NCBI RefSeq assembly: GCF_021044825.1
Contig: NZ_JAJNOC010000003.1
Location: 186,001 to 250,000 of the forward strand
Source: Massilia phyllostachyos
GTDB lineage: Bacteria > Pseudomonadota > Gammaproteobacteria > Burkholderiales > Burkholderiaceae_D
Reading direction: 5' to 3'
Length of the DNA: 64,000 bases
The first letter of the stretch is position 1. Every line of letters begins with the position of its first letter. The notes below the pieces were generated by a model that worked only from the letters and a program-made list of their open reading frames with translations, ran no database searches and had not been told where the DNA came from. Positions 28,229-37,734 of this stretch are shown one piece after another. Position numbers and translations under genes: made by a program.

Positions 28229-30325
28229 ATGAGTACCACCGGAATTGAATTGAACACCCGCCGCCGCGGGTTCGCCGAAGCGGTCGAGCTGGTGTCCTCG
28301 ATGCGTTTCGCCATCAGCCTCCTGGTCATCGTGGCGATCGCCGCGATCATCGGCACCGTGCTCAAGCAGGCCGAGCCGATGCCGAACTACGTGAACCAGT
28401 TCGGCCCCTTCTGGTTCGAGGTGTTCGCCCGCCTCGGCCTCTACAACGTCTATACCAGCCCCTGGTTCCTGGCCATCCTGGTCACGCTGATCGTCTCCAC
28501 CGCCCTGTGCGTGGTGCGCAATGCGCCGAAGATGGTCAAGGACATGCGCAGCTGGCGCGAAAACGTGCGCGAAGAGTCGCTGCGCAACTTCCACCACAAG
28601 ACCGAATGGACCGCGCCGCTGGACCGCCCCGGCCTGGCTGCGCAGACCGCCGCGCGCCTGCGCCACGCCGGCTACGCCGTCAAGCTGGTGGACAAGGACA
28701 ACGGCACCCTGGTCGCGGCCAAGAAGGGCGCCGGCAACAAGTTCGGCTACATCTTCGCCCACTCGGCCATCATCGTGATCCTGCTGGGCGGCATGCTGGA
28801 TTCGGAATTGCCGGTCAAGTTCCAGCAGTGGTTCTTCGGCAAGACGCCCTTCGGCGGCAGCGGCGTGATCGCCGACATCCCGGCCCAGCACCGCCTCGGC
28901 GTGTCGAACCCCACCTTCCGCGGCAACACCCTGATCGCGGAGGGCCAGACCAGCAACACCGCGCTGCTGCCCCAGCCTGCCGGCGTGCTGGTGCAGGAGC
29001 TGCCGTTCTCGATCCAGCTGAAGAAATTCCACATCGATTTCTATTCGACCGGCATGCCCAAGCTGTTCGCCAGCGACGTCGTGGTGCGCGACCCGGAGAC
29101 CGGCAAATCGTTCCCCGCCACCATCAAGGTCAACCACCCGCTGATCTACAAGGGCGTCGCCGTCTACCAGTCGAGCTTCGAGGATGGCGGCAGCAAGCTG
29201 AAGCTGACCGGTTTCCCGATGCGCGGAGACAAGAGCGAATCCTTCGAGATCGGCGGCGCCGTCGGCGCGTCCACCGAACTGAAGCAGGGTGGCGAGACCT
29301 GGACGGTCGAGTGGTCGGGCTTCCGTCCCTTCAACGTCGAGAACATGGCGGCGGGCCAGGACGCCCGCGCGGTGGCGAAGAACACTTCCTTCAACGAGCA
29401 GCTCAGCGCCACGCTCGGCAAGGCCTCCGGCTCGGCCGCGAAGAGCGCGGACAACAAGGACCTGAAGAACGTCGGCCCGAGCGTGCAGTACAAGCTGCGC
29501 GACAAGACCGGCCAGGCGCGCGAATTCCTGAACTACATGCAGCCGATGACCCTGGAAGGCGCACAGGTCTACCTGGCCGGCGTGCGTTCCAGCCCGGCCG
29601 AAAACTTCAGCTTCCTGCGCATCCCGGCCGACGCCGAGTACAGCGTGCGCACCTGGATGCGCCTGCGCGCGGCGCTGGGCGATCCGGCCCTGCGTAACGA
29701 GGCGGCGCGGCGCTACGCGGCGCGCGCACTGGCGCCCGAGCAGCGCAGCCAGGACGGCCTGGCGCGCCAGCTCGAGGAATCGGCGGCGCGCACGCTGGCC
29801 ATCTTCGCCGGCGAGGGAGACGCGCGCGGCGGCTTTGTCGGCGTCTCCCGGTTCCTGGAAAAGATCCCGCCGGCCGAACAGGAAAAGGCCGCCGGCATCT
29901 TCATGAAGATGCTCAACGGCGCCCTGTGGGAGCTATGGCAGGCCGCGAATGCGCGCGCCGGCCTTGATCCGGTCGAGCCGAGCGAGGCCAACGGCCGCTA
30001 CCTGCAGCTGGCCACCAATGCGCTGTCCGACAGCGTGTTCTACGGCGCCCCGGTCTACCTGCAGCTGGAGGAATTCGAGGAAGTGAAGGCCTCGGTGCTG
30101 CAGATGACGCGCTCGCCGGGCAAGGGCATCGTCTACTTCGGATGCCTGTTGCTGGTAGCCGGCGTGTTCGCAATGTTTTATATTCGTGAACGGCGCATCT
30201 GGGTGTGGGTGCGCCACCAGGACGGCGGCGCGCATGCGCTGATGGCGATGAGCACCCAGCGCAAGACGCTCGACTTCGAACGCGAATTCGACGACCTGAA
30301 AGAAAAACTGCCGCAGCGGGCTTGA
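28229..30325 (+). CDS. resB: Cytochrome c biogenesis protein ResB/Ccs1
   Basis: 698 aa. N-terminal membrane segments (MRFAISLLVIVAIAAIIGTV and SPWFLAILVTLIVSTALCVV), a further TM at about 175, a large periplasmic domain with NHPLIYKGVAVYQSSFED, and a C-terminal TM (GIVYFGCLLLVAGVFAMFYI). ResB and CcsA/CcsB form the System II haem exporter and ligase for c-type cytochromes. Followed by ccsB 24 bases later. Confidence 0.94.
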   Translation: MSTTGIELNTRRRGFAEAVELVSSMRFAISLLVIVAIAAIIGTVLKQAEPMPNYVNQFGPFWFEVFARLGLYNVYTSPWFLAILVTLIVSTALCVVRNAPKMVKDMRSWRENVREESLRNFHHKTEWTAPLDRPGLAAQTAARLRHAGYAVKLVDKDNGTLVAAKKGAGNKFGYIFAHSAIIVILLGGMLDSELPVKFQQWFFGKTPFGGSGVIADIPAQHRLGVSNPTFRGNTLIAEGQTSNTALLPQPAGVLVQELPFSIQLKKFHIDFYSTGMPKLFASDVVVRDPETGKSFPATIKVNHPLIYKGVAVYQSSFEDGGSKLKLTGFPMRGDKSESFEIGGAVGASTELKQGGETWTVEWSGFRPFNVENMAAGQDARAVAKNTSFNEQLSATLGKASGSAAKSADNKDLKNVGPSVQYKLRDKTGQAREFLNYMQPMTLEGAQVYLAGVRSSPAENFSFLRIPADAEYSVRTWMRLRAALGDPALRNEAARRYAARALAPEQRSQDGLARQLEESAARTLAIFAGEGDARGGFVGVSRFLEKIPPAEQEKAAGIFMKMLNGALWELWQAANARAGLDPVEPSEANGRYLQLATNALSDSVFYGAPVYLQLEEFEEVKASVLQMTRSPGKGIVYFGCLLLVAGVFAMFYIRERRIWVWVRHQDGGAHALMAMSTQRKTLDFEREFDDLKEKLPQRA

Positions 30326-30349
30326 CCCGCGCGCAACCAGGAGACCAGC

Positions 30350-31516
30350 ATGGAACTGTCGCAAACCGGAGCGGGCCAGCCCAAGGCCTACGTCGAGCAA
30401 CCCGGGTTCTTCCGCAGCCTGAAGCCGGCGGACTGGCTGTACGCCATCGCCCTGCTGGCGGCGGCGCTGTTCGCGCTGAACCGCTACGCCCACCACATGG
30501 ACATCTACGAGCAGGCGATCCTGGTGGCGACCGCGCCGACCTTCGCCCTGCTCGGCTGGCACTGGAAGCCGATGCGCTGGCTGCTGCCCCTGGTCGGCCT
30601 GCTGTCGCTGTGGGCGATCTCGCTCTACGGCGGCGTCATCGACGCGGCCAACCAGAAGTTCTTCCTGAAGTACATGCTGTCGAGCCAGTCCGCGATCCTG
30701 TGGATGAGCGCGCTGTTCGTGTTCTCGACCGTGTTCTACTGGCTGGGCCTGGCCAGCCGCTCGGAATTCGGCGGCTCGGTCGGCAGCAAGCTGTGCTGGG
30801 CCGGCGTGGTGCTGGGATCAAGCGGCATGATGGTGCGCTGGTACGAGTCCTACCTGCTGGGCCCCGACGTCGGCCACATCCCGGTGTCGAACCTGTATGA
30901 GGTCTTCATCCTGTTCGCGCTCATCACCGCGCTGTTCTACCTCTACTACGAAGGCCGCTACGCGACCCGCCAGCTGGGGCCCTTCGTGCTGTTGATCATC
31001 TCGGCCGCGGTGGCGTTCCTGCTCTGGTACACGGTCTCGCGCGACGCCGCCCAGATCCAGCCGCTGGTGCCGGCCCTGCAGAGCTGGTGGATGAAGATCC
31101 ACGTGCCCGCCAACTTCATCGGCTACGGCACCTTCGCCCTGGCCGCCATGGTCGGCACCGCCTACCTGCTGAAATCCCATGGCATCCTGGCCGACCGCCT
31201 GCCCGCGCTGGAAGTGCTGGACGATGTGATGTACAAGTCGATCTCGGTCGGCTTCGCCTTCTTCACCGTCGCCACCATCCTGGGCGCCCTGTGGGCGGCC
31301 GAAGCCTGGGGCGGCTACTGGTCGTGGGACCCGAAGGAGACCTGGGCCCTGATCGTCTGGCTCAACTACGCGGCCTGGCTGCACATGCGCCTCATGTCCG
31401 GCCTGCGCGGCCGCGTGGCGGCCTGGTGGTCGGTGGTGGGCTTGCTGGTGACCACCTTCGCCTTCCTGGGCGTGAACATGTTCCTGTCGGGGCTGCACTC
31501 GTACGGCGAACTGTAA
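30350..31516 (+). CDS. ccsB: Cytochrome c biogenesis protein CcsB/CcsA
   Basis: 388 aa polytopic protein with the tryptophan-rich haem-handling motif WGGYWSWDPKETWALIVWL. Conserved histidines lie in the flanking membrane segments (KIHVPANFIGYG, YAAWLHMRL). Second half of the System II haem lyase with ResB. Start MELSQTGAGQPKAYVEQPGF after AGGAGACCAGC. Confidence 0.94.
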   Translation: MELSQTGAGQPKAYVEQPGFFRSLKPADWLYAIALLAAALFALNRYAHHMDIYEQAILVATAPTFALLGWHWKPMRWLLPLVGLLSLWAISLYGGVIDAANQKFFLKYMLSSQSAILWMSALFVFSTVFYWLGLASRSEFGGSVGSKLCWAGVVLGSSGMMVRWYESYLLGPDVGHIPVSNLYEVFILFALITALFYLYYEGRYATRQLGPFVLLIISAAVAFLLWYTVSRDAAQIQPLVPALQSWWMKIHVPANFIGYGTFALAAMVGTAYLLKSHGILADRLPALEVLDDVMYKSISVGFAFFTVATILGALWAAEAWGGYWSWDPKETWALIVWLNYAAWLHMRLMSGLRGRVAAWWSVVGLLVTTFAFLGVNMFLSGLHSYGEL

Positions 31517-31522
31517 GGTTCT

Positions 31523-31933
31523 TCAGTTGCCTCGATAGGTCGAATAGCCGAAAGGGCTCAGCAGCAGTGGGATGTGGTAGTGCTGCGCCGGCGCATCCAC
31601 GGTGAACTCGACCGGGATGCGCGGGAAGAAGCTCGGCTGTCCCTTGCGGGCGAAATGCTCGCCCGTCCTGAACACGATGCGGTAATCACCCGCGGCCATC
31701 GCCTTGCCGTCGGGGTAGAGGGCAGGAATACGCCCCTGCTCGTTCGTCACGCCGCTCGCCAGTTGCATCCATTCCGTTCCCTTGCGCTGCTCGAGCGTGA
31801 CCTGGATGCCCGCGCCCGGCTGGCCGCTCTGCTGGTCGAGCACATGGACGCTGAGCGGGTTGGCCGCGGCGGATGCCCCCAAGCCGGCGGCGCCGAGCAG
31901 GGTGGTGAAGGTAAGTTGGCGGACGAGTCGCAT
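31523..31933 (-). CDS. hiuH: Periplasmic 5-hydroxyisourate hydrolase (transthyretin-like)
   Basis: 136 aa with a signal peptide to about residue 24 (SAAA-N). The mature domain begins with the family signature LSVHVLDQQSGQPGAG and contains FFPRIPVEF and HYHIPLLLSPFGYSTYRGN. The C-terminus is YRGN rather than the usual YRGS, so the terminal catalytic-loop residue differs. Adjacent to, and divergent from, hprRS-msrPQ, the same company kept by hiuH (yedX) in E. coli. Hydrolyses 5-hydroxyisourate if active. Confidence 0.88.
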   Translation of the reverse strand: MRLVRQLTFTTLLGAAGLGASAAANPLSVHVLDQQSGQPGAGIQVTLEQRKGTEWMQLASGVTNEQGRIPALYPDGKAMAAGDYRIVFRTGEHFARKGQPSFFPRIPVEFTVDAPAQHYHIPLLLSPFGYSTYRGN

Positions 31934-32001
31934 GGTGGTTCTCCACTGAAGTCAGGAAGCCGCCATGCTCGCATACCGCCCCCCACGGCCGGCTGACCGC
32001 C

Positions 32002-32021
32002 AGATGACAGCTTCGTCATCT
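32002..32021. promoter_or_regulatory. CusR/HprR-like operator between hiuH and hprR
   Basis: Perfect palindrome AGATGAC-AGCTTC-GTCATCT. Its core ATGACAGCTTCGTCAT matches 12 of 14 defined positions of the E. coli CusR box (ATGACAA-NN-TTGTCAT). It lies 51 bases before the hprR ATG and 69 before hiuH, with a TAGAAT -10-like hexamer at 32042-32047. A good candidate site for the adjacent regulator to act in both directions. Confidence 0.6.
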
Positions 32022-32071
32022 TCGGACGCGAGGCTTCGGCATAGAATGCGGTTTTCTTTTCCATTCCCGCC

Positions 32072-32758
32072 ATGACCATCCTCGTGATCGAAGACGAGCC
32101 GAAGACCGGCGACTACCTGCAGCGCGGCCTGGCGGAATCGGGCTTCGCGGTGCGCCTCGCGCGCAACGGGCGCGACGGCCTGGCCATCGCCCGCGAGGAA
32201 GACGTCGAGCTGGTGGTGCTGGACGTCATGTTGCCGCGGATGGACGGCTGGCAGGTGCTGGAAGCCTTGCGCGCGGATCCGGATACCGAGCAGATCCCGG
32301 TGCTGTTCCTGACGGCGCGCGACGAGGTCGCGGACCGTGTGCGCGGCCTGGAGCTGGGCGCCGACGACTACCTGGTCAAGCCATTCGCCTTCGTGGAACT
32401 GGTGGCGCGTATCCGCACCCTGCTGCGGCGCGGACCGGTGCGCGAGGAAGAGCTGATCCGCATCGCCGACCTGGAGATCGACGTGCTGCGCCGCCGTGTT
32501 CGGCGCGGTGGCCAGGCGGTGCTCCTGACGGCCCAGGAGTTCGCCCTGCTGCATTTGCTGGCGCGACGCCAGGGCCAGGTGCTCGCGCGCGCCCTGATCG
32601 CATCCCAGGTCTGGGACATGAACTTCGACAGCGACACCAATGTCATCGATGCCGCCGTGCGCCGCCTGCGGCGCAAGATCGACGACCCGTTCAGTCGCAA
32701 GCTGATCCACACGCGGCGCGGCATGGGCTACGTCTGCGAAGCGCAGGACCCGGCATGA
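32072..32758 (+). CDS. hprR: HprR/CusR-type response regulator
   Basis: 228 aa. Receiver domain with [16 protein letters not shown], phospho-acceptor Asp51 ([13 protein letters not shown]) and Lys103 (YLVKPFAF). The OmpR-type winged helix ends [14 protein letters not shown]. The [10 protein letters not shown] start is typical of heavy-metal/CusR-HprR regulators. Genomic company (hiuH, msrP, msrQ) points to HprR, which in E. coli answers H2O2/HOCl and induces msrPQ and hiuH. Overlaps the kinase start (ATGA). Specificity is inferred from context; a copper role cannot be excluded. Confidence 0.82.
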   Translation: MTILVIEDEPKTGDYLQRGLAESGFAVRLARNGRDGLAIAREEDVELVVLDVMLPRMDGWQVLEALRADPDTEQIPVLFLTARDEVADRVRGLELGADDYLVKPFAFVELVARIRTLLRRGPVREEELIRIADLEIDVLRRRVRRGGQAVLLTAQEFALLHLLARRQGQVLARALIASQVWDMNFDSDTNVIDAAVRRLRRKIDDPFSRKLIHTRRGMGYVCEAQDPA

Positions 32759-34188
32759 AGGCGTCCTTCCGGCAGTCCCTGGCCCTGCGCGTGACCCTGG
32801 CCTTCGTGCTGATCGTCGCCGTCAGCGCCGCGGGCCTCGGGGTCTACCTGTACCGTGCTTTCATGACCGAAATCGTACGCCGCGACGACCTCCAGCTGCT
32901 GGGCAAGCTGCGCCAGGTACAGATCGTGCTCGGCCGCCCGGGCGCGGCCGAACTTCTTGCGGCGCAGCCCGATTTCTTCCGCGACACCATGCGTGGCCAG
33001 GAAAATTCGCTGGTGCGCATCGTCACGGCCGACGGTACGGTGCTGGCCGATATCAACCCGGCCGGCGAACGCTATCCCGTGCCGGCCGCAGCCGGCACGG
33101 CGCCGGGTGCGGGCGCGATCGCGGGCTGGACGACGCGCGGCGGCATCCCGGGACGCGTAGTGGCCGGCAGCGCCCGTCTGGGCGCCACTCCCGTGACCGT
33201 CGTGGTGGCGCGTGCCTACGGGGAGCGCACCGCTATGTTCGCACGCTACCGCGGACGCATCCTCGGCGCCTGTGCAGTCGCGGCGCTGGCGGCCGCTCTG
33301 CTCGCCGCACTGATGCTGCGGCGCGGATTGCGTCCCCTGCGCAAGGTGGCGGAGCACGCCGCGCTGGTCAAGCCAGGCACTCTGGCGCAGCGTCTCGACA
33401 TCGCGGACGCGCCGTCCGAGCTGCGGCCGCTGATCGACGCCTTCAACGCCATGCTGGGCCGCCTGCAAGAGGGCTACGCACGCCTGTCCGGATTCTCCGC
33501 CGACCTGGCGCACGAATTCAGGACGCCGGTGACGAACATGATCGGACAGAGCCAGGTGGCGCTGGGGCAAGGCCGCAGCCGGGAAGAATACGAAACCCTG
33601 CTGGCGTCGAACATCGAGGAACTCGAACGCCTTGCGCGCATGATCGAAAGCATGCTGTTCCTGGCCCGTGCCGGCCAGGACGAGGTCGTGCTCGCGCGCC
33701 AGCCGCTGGCGGCGCGCGACGAACTGGCGCGGGTGGCGGATTTCTTCGAGGGCATGGCAGAGGAACGTGGCCTGCGCCTGCAATGCAGCGGCGAGGGACA
33801 CTTCGCCGCCGATGCCGGGCTGGTGCGGCGAGCGCTGGCCAACCTGGTCTCGAACGCCGTGCGCCATGCGGACGCGGGCACGACCGTCGTCCTGCATGCC
33901 GAGTCCGGTGTGGGCACGGTCGCGTTGAGCGTCCAGAACAAGGGCGCGCCGATTCCACGCGCGCACCTTGGGCACCTGTTCGAGCGCTTCTACCGGGTGG
34001 ACAGCGCCAGAAGCGATGGCGCGGGTTCGACCGGACTGGGCCTGTCGATCGTCAGCGCCATCATGAATTTGCACGGCGGCAAGGCGACCGTGATATCGGA
34101 CGGTCCGGAAACCTGTTTCACGCTCGTCTTCCCAGCGAATGACGCGCTTTTGTCCGGCGCGCCAGGCGCCATCTTGCCGGGCGGATAG
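32755..34188 (+). CDS. hprS: HprS/CusS-type sensor histidine kinase
   Basis: 477 aa. TM1 ([20 protein letters not shown]), a periplasmic domain of about 130 residues, TM2 ([20 protein letters not shown]), HAMP, the H-box [15 protein letters not shown] with His253, N-box [11 protein letters not shown] and the ATP lid [10 protein letters not shown]. The class is heavy-metal sensor kinase. Translationally coupled to hprR, and msrP follows after 65 bases. The E. coli orthologue senses reactive chlorine and peroxide through cysteine/methionine residues; here the signal is inferred. Confidence 0.82.
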   Translation: MKASFRQSLALRVTLAFVLIVAVSAAGLGVYLYRAFMTEIVRRDDLQLLGKLRQVQIVLGRPGAAELLAAQPDFFRDTMRGQENSLVRIVTADGTVLADINPAGERYPVPAAAGTAPGAGAIAGWTTRGGIPGRVVAGSARLGATPVTVVVARAYGERTAMFARYRGRILGACAVAALAAALLAALMLRRGLRPLRKVAEHAALVKPGTLAQRLDIADAPSELRPLIDAFNAMLGRLQEGYARLSGFSADLAHEFRTPVTNMIGQSQVALGQGRSREEYETLLASNIEELERLARMIESMLFLARAGQDEVVLARQPLAARDELARVADFFEGMAEERGLRLQCSGEGHFAADAGLVRRALANLVSNAVRHADAGTTVVLHAESGVGTVALSVQNKGAPIPRAHLGHLFERFYRVDSARSDGAGSTGLGLSIVSAIMNLHGGKATVISDGPETCFTLVFPANDALLSGAPGAILPGG

Positions 34189-34253
34189 GTGCGCTAACGC
34201 GCGCCTAAGCCGACTGGTGTAATCTGAAGTCTCTCTCTGCAGCGGAGTCAACC

Positions 34254-35225
34254 ATGCTTTTCAAACGCAATCCCGACGGGATCATCCTGCCCTCCGAGAT
34301 CACGCCGCGCGAGGTCTACGAAGGCCGGCGCCAGTTCATCGCACGCGCCGCCGCGACCGCCGTGGCCGGCAGCGGCATCTGGGAGATGGCCAACCGCGAA
34401 GCCTTCGCGCAAGCCACGGCCCAGCGCCTGGCCGCCACCCGCAACGCGGCGCTGTCGACGACCGAAGCGCAGACGTCCTTCAAGGACGCCAGCTCCTACA
34501 ACAATTACTACGAATTCGGCACCGACAAAGGCGACCCGGTCGAGAACGCGCATACGCTCAAGACCCGGCCCTGGACCGTCACCATCGAGGGCGAGGTGAA
34601 GAAGCCCGTCACGCTCGACATCGACCGCATCCTGAAGCTCGCGCCGCTGGAAGAGCGCGTCTACCGCCTGCGCTGCGTCGAGGGCTGGTCGATGGTGATT
34701 CCCTGGGTCGGCTATTCGCTGTCGAACCTCCTGAAGCAGGTCGAACCGACCGGCAATGCGAAATACGTCGAGTTCACCACGCTCGCCGACCGCCGCCAGA
34801 TGCCGGGCCTGCGCAGCCCCGTGCTCGACTGGCCCTATGTGGAAGGCCTGCGCATGGACGAGGCCATGCATCCGCTGGCGCTGCTCGCGGTCGGCATGTA
34901 CGGCCAGGTGCTGCCGAACCAGAACGGCGCGCCGGTGCGCCTCGTCGTGCCCTGGAAGTACGGCTTCAAGTCGGCCAAGTCGATCGTGCGCATCCGCCTG
35001 GTGAGCCGCCAGCCACGCACCGCCTGGAACGATTCGGCGCCGAACGAATACGGCTTCTATTCGAACGTGAACCCGAACGTCGACCACCCGCGCTGGTCGC
35101 AGGCCACCGAGCGCCGCATCGGCGAGGACGGCTTCTTCCAGAGGAAGCGCAAGACCCTGATGTTCAACGGCTACGACCAGGTCGCCTCGCTGTACGGCGG
35201 CATGGACCTCAAGAAGTTCTTCTGA
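34254..35225 (+). CDS. msrP: Protein-methionine-sulfoxide reductase catalytic subunit MsrP
   Basis: 323 aa. Twin-arginine signal [18 protein letters not shown] (Arg25-Arg26). The sulfite-oxidase-fold molybdopterin domain has the molybdenum-ligating Cys141 in [15 protein letters not shown]. It repairs oxidised methionines in periplasmic proteins, taking electrons from MsrQ. The start follows GCGGAGTCAACC. Transcription is probably with or activated by hprRS upstream. Full length for YedY. Confidence 0.95.
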   Translation: MLFKRNPDGIILPSEITPREVYEGRRQFIARAAATAVAGSGIWEMANREAFAQATAQRLAATRNAALSTTEAQTSFKDASSYNNYYEFGTDKGDPVENAHTLKTRPWTVTIEGEVKKPVTLDIDRILKLAPLEERVYRLRCVEGWSMVIPWVGYSLSNLLKQVEPTGNAKYVEFTTLADRRQMPGLRSPVLDWPYVEGLRMDEAMHPLALLAVGMYGQVLPNQNGAPVRLVVPWKYGFKSAKSIVRIRLVSRQPRTAWNDSAPNEYGFYSNVNPNVDHPRWSQATERRIGEDGFFQRKRKTLMFNGYDQVASLYGGMDLKKFF

Positions 35226-35227
35226 CG

Positions 35228-35851
35228 ATGGCATTCAATCCTTCGCCCAAGCAGCTCACGGTGATCAAGGCGCTGGTCTTCGTGCTGGCGCTGCTGCCTT
35301 TCCTGCGCATGGCCTGGCTGGTGGCGCAGGGCGTGCCGGTCGAGCCCTTGGAGTTCCTGACGCGCGGCACCGGCGACTGGACCCTGTACTTCCTGTGCAT
35401 CACGCTGGCCGTCACGCCGCTGCGCCGCCTCAGCGGCTGGAACTGGGTCATCAAATTGCGCCGCATGCTCGGGCTGTACGCCTTCTTCTACGCGCTGCTG
35501 CACTTCGTGACCTTCTTCTGGTTCGATCACTTCTTCGACATCGCCGAGATGCTCAAGGACGTGGTCAAGCGGCCCTTCATCACGGTCGGCTTCATCGCCT
35601 TCTTGCTGCTGATCCCGCTGGCCGTCACCAGCACCAATGCGATGGTGAAGCGCCTGGGCGGCAAGCGCTGGCTGTGGCTGCACCGGCTGATCTACCTGAT
35701 CGCGCCGCTCGGCATCCTGCACTTCTGGTGGATGAAGGCGGGGAAGAACGACTTCCAGGAGCCGATCATTTTTGGTGCGATCGTGGCGCTGCTGCTGGCC
35801 ATGCGGGTCTACTGGAGTTATGCGAAGAAGGCGCAGGCAGCGCGCGCCTGA
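35228..35851 (+). CDS. msrQ: Haem-binding membrane subunit MsrQ
   Basis: 207 aa, about six TM helices of the ferric-reductase-like type. Histidine-containing helices are visible in YAFFYALLHFVTFFWFDHFF and RWLWLHRLIYLIAPLGILHF, the expected haem ligands. Two bases after msrP. It carries electrons from the quinone pool or a cytosolic flavin reductase to MsrP. Confidence 0.94.
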   Translation: MAFNPSPKQLTVIKALVFVLALLPFLRMAWLVAQGVPVEPLEFLTRGTGDWTLYFLCITLAVTPLRRLSGWNWVIKLRRMLGLYAFFYALLHFVTFFWFDHFFDIAEMLKDVVKRPFITVGFIAFLLLIPLAVTSTNAMVKRLGGKRWLWLHRLIYLIAPLGILHFWWMKAGKNDFQEPIIFGAIVALLLAMRVYWSYAKKAQAARA

Positions 35852-35875
35852 AAAAAAGCCCGCTGGCGCGGGCTT
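35851..35875. terminator. Bidirectional terminator between msrQ and lysA
   Basis: AAGCCCGC, loop TGGC, GCGGGCTT (35856-35875), with an A-run at 35851-35857. On the minus strand this gives a stem plus a T-run that ends lysA; on the plus strand it follows msrQ, with TTCGTTC after it. The two genes converge here. Confidence 0.85.
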
Positions 35876-35880
35876 CGTTC

Positions 35881-37158
35881 TTACTTCAGCATCGACTCGA
35901 GCGCGAACAGCTCGGCCGGGTTCTCGCGCCGGCGGATCTGGTGAACCCGGCCGCCGTCGACGATGACTTCGGCCGCGCGGCCGCGCGTGTTGTAGTTCGA
36001 GGCCATGGTCATGCCGTAGGCGCCGGCCGTCATGATCGCCAGCAGGTCGCCCGGCTGCACGTTCAGCGCGCGCTCGCGCGCCAGCCAGTCGCCCGATTCG
36101 CACACCGGGCCCACCACGTCGTAAGTCAGCTTGTCGCCCTCGCGCGGCGCGACTTCCTGCACGCCCATCCAGGCCTGGTACAGGGTCGGGCGCATCAGGT
36201 CGTTCATGGCCGCATCGACGATGGCGAAGTTCTTTTCCGCGCCGGGTTTCAGGAATTCGATTTTCGTCAGCAGCACGCCGGTATCGGCCACGATCGAGCG
36301 GCCCGGCTCGAAGATCACCTTGACCGGGGCGCCGCCATGCTTTTGAGCGCGCCAGGCGTCGATGCGGGCGAACAGGCGGCCCAGGTACTCGCCCACCGGG
36401 ACCGGCGGCTTGTCGCCCTCGGCGCCATAGTTCACGCCCAGGCCGCCGCCGATGTCGAGGTGATGGATGTGGATGCCCTCGCCGTGCAGGGTGTCGATCA
36501 GTTCGATCAGCTTGTCCAGGGCTTCGAGCAGCGGCGCGTCGTCCAGCAGCTGCGAGCCGATGTGGCAGTCGATGCCGACCACGTCCAGGTTCGGCAGGCT
36601 GGCGGCGGTGCGGTAGGTGGCCAGCGCATCGTCGAAGGCGACGCCGAACTTGTTCGCCTTCAGGCCGGTGGCGATGTAGGGGTGGGTCTTGGCGTCCACG
36701 TTCGGGTTCACGCGCAGCGACACCGGCGCGCGCTTGCCCATGCTGCCGGCCACCTCGTTCAGGCGGTGCAGCTCGGGGATCGACTCGACGTTGAAGCACA
36801 GGATGCCTTTTTCCAGCGCCAGCCGCATTTCCTCGACGGTCTTGCCGACGCCCGAGAAGATGGTCTTGCCAGGGTCGCCGCCGGCCGCGATCACGCGCAG
36901 CAGTTCGCCGCCCGAGACGATGTCGAAGCCTGCTCCTTCACGCGCCAGCAGGTCGAGGATGGCGAGGTTCGAGTTGGCCTTCATCGCATAGCAGACCAGC
37001 GCGTCGCGCCCCGTGCATGCATCGGCGTAGGCGCCGAAGTTTTCGAGCAGGGCGGTCTTCGAATAGACATAGGTCGGCGTGCCGAATTCCTCGGCGATGG
37101 CGGACAGGGCAACGCTGTCGGCGTGCAGGACGCCGTTCTGGTACTGGAAATGCGACAT
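35881..37158 (-). CDS. lysA: Diaminopimelate decarboxylase
   Basis: 425 aa from MSHFQYQNGVLHADSVALSA; the frame is open for 56 codons upstream, but that overlaps the next gene. The PLP lysine lies in VCYAMKANSNLAIL; HIGSQ, DIGGGLGVNY and the CESGDWL active-site cysteine loop are present. Last step of lysine synthesis (meso-DAP to lysine). Nine bases after the small lipoprotein gene, the usual lptM-lysA order. Confidence 0.97.
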   Translation of the reverse strand: MSHFQYQNGVLHADSVALSAIAEEFGTPTYVYSKTALLENFGAYADACTGRDALVCYAMKANSNLAILDLLAREGAGFDIVSGGELLRVIAAGGDPGKTIFSGVGKTVEEMRLALEKGILCFNVESIPELHRLNEVAGSMGKRAPVSLRVNPNVDAKTHPYIATGLKANKFGVAFDDALATYRTAASLPNLDVVGIDCHIGSQLLDDAPLLEALDKLIELIDTLHGEGIHIHHLDIGGGLGVNYGAEGDKPPVPVGEYLGRLFARIDAWRAQKHGGAPVKVIFEPGRSIVADTGVLLTKIEFLKPGAEKNFAIVDAAMNDLMRPTLYQAWMGVQEVAPREGDKLTYDVVGPVCESGDWLARERALNVQPGDLLAIMTAGAYGMTMASNYNTRGRAAEVIVDGGRVHQIRRRENPAELFALESMLK

Positions 37159-37166
37159 GAGGGTGC

Positions 37167-37349
37167 TTATTTGTTGGGGGCTGGGGTGGACGCGTTGTTC
37201 GACGGGACGGGCTGGGCCGGCAGCGGATTGGCGGCGGCGGTCGCGGCGGGGGCGGGCTTGGCCGGCGGGTTCGGCATGTAGAGCGGACCCGTCTGGCCGC
37301 AGCCGGCGAGCAGCACAGCGCCGCAAAGCAGTGCGATGGTGGACTTCAC
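37167..37349 (-). CDS. lptM: LPS-transport maturation lipoprotein LptM (YifL-like)
   Basis: 60 aa. Signal peptide MKSTIALLCGAVLLAGC with the lipidated cysteine at 17, directly followed by GQTGPLYMP, the conserved YifL/LptM motif. The rest is Pro/Ala-rich. In E. coli LptM helps oxidative maturation of LptD. Between cyaY (divergent) and lysA, as in many proteobacteria. Confidence 0.85.
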   Translation of the reverse strand: MKSTIALLCGAVLLAGCGQTGPLYMPNPPAKPAPAATAAANPLPAQPVPSNNASTPAPNK

Positions 37350-37390
37350 GATTAGAATGGGGGTTTGATTAGCAGACTTTGGAGTGTAGC

Positions 37391-37720
37391 ATGACCGAAT
37401 CCGAATTTTTGGCGCTGGCCGAAAGCACCCTCGACCGCATCGAAGGATGCCTCGACAAGCTGAACGACGACGACGTGGTCGACGTCGAATGCCGCCGCAG
37501 CGGCAATGTGCTGGAAATCGAATTCCTGCGCAACGCGACCAAGATCATCGTCAACAGCCAGGCCCCGCTGCAGGAGATGTGGGTGGCGGCGCGCTCGGGC
37601 GGCTACCACTACAAGCGCGTGGGCGACGAGTGGCGCAACACGCGCGACGATTCGGAGCTGTTCGCGTCGCTGTCGCAGTACGTGACGGAGCAGGGCGGGG
37701 CGCCGGTCGCGCTGGGCTGA
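37391..37720 (+). CDS. cyaY: Frataxin-like iron donor CyaY
   Basis: 109 aa from MTESEFLALAESTLDRIEGC, after GGAGTGTAGC. The acidic first helix and KLNDDDVVDVECRR are the iron-binding face. EIEFLRNATKIIVNSQAPLQEMWVAARSGGYHY is typical of CyaY (positions about 43-75). It modulates Fe-S cluster assembly on IscS/IscU. Divergent from lptM-lysA. Confidence 0.96.
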   Translation: MTESEFLALAESTLDRIEGCLDKLNDDDVVDVECRRSGNVLEIEFLRNATKIIVNSQAPLQEMWVAARSGGYHYKRVGDEWRNTRDDSELFASLSQYVTEQGGAPVALG

Positions 37721-37734
37721 GCGACCGCCAGGCT

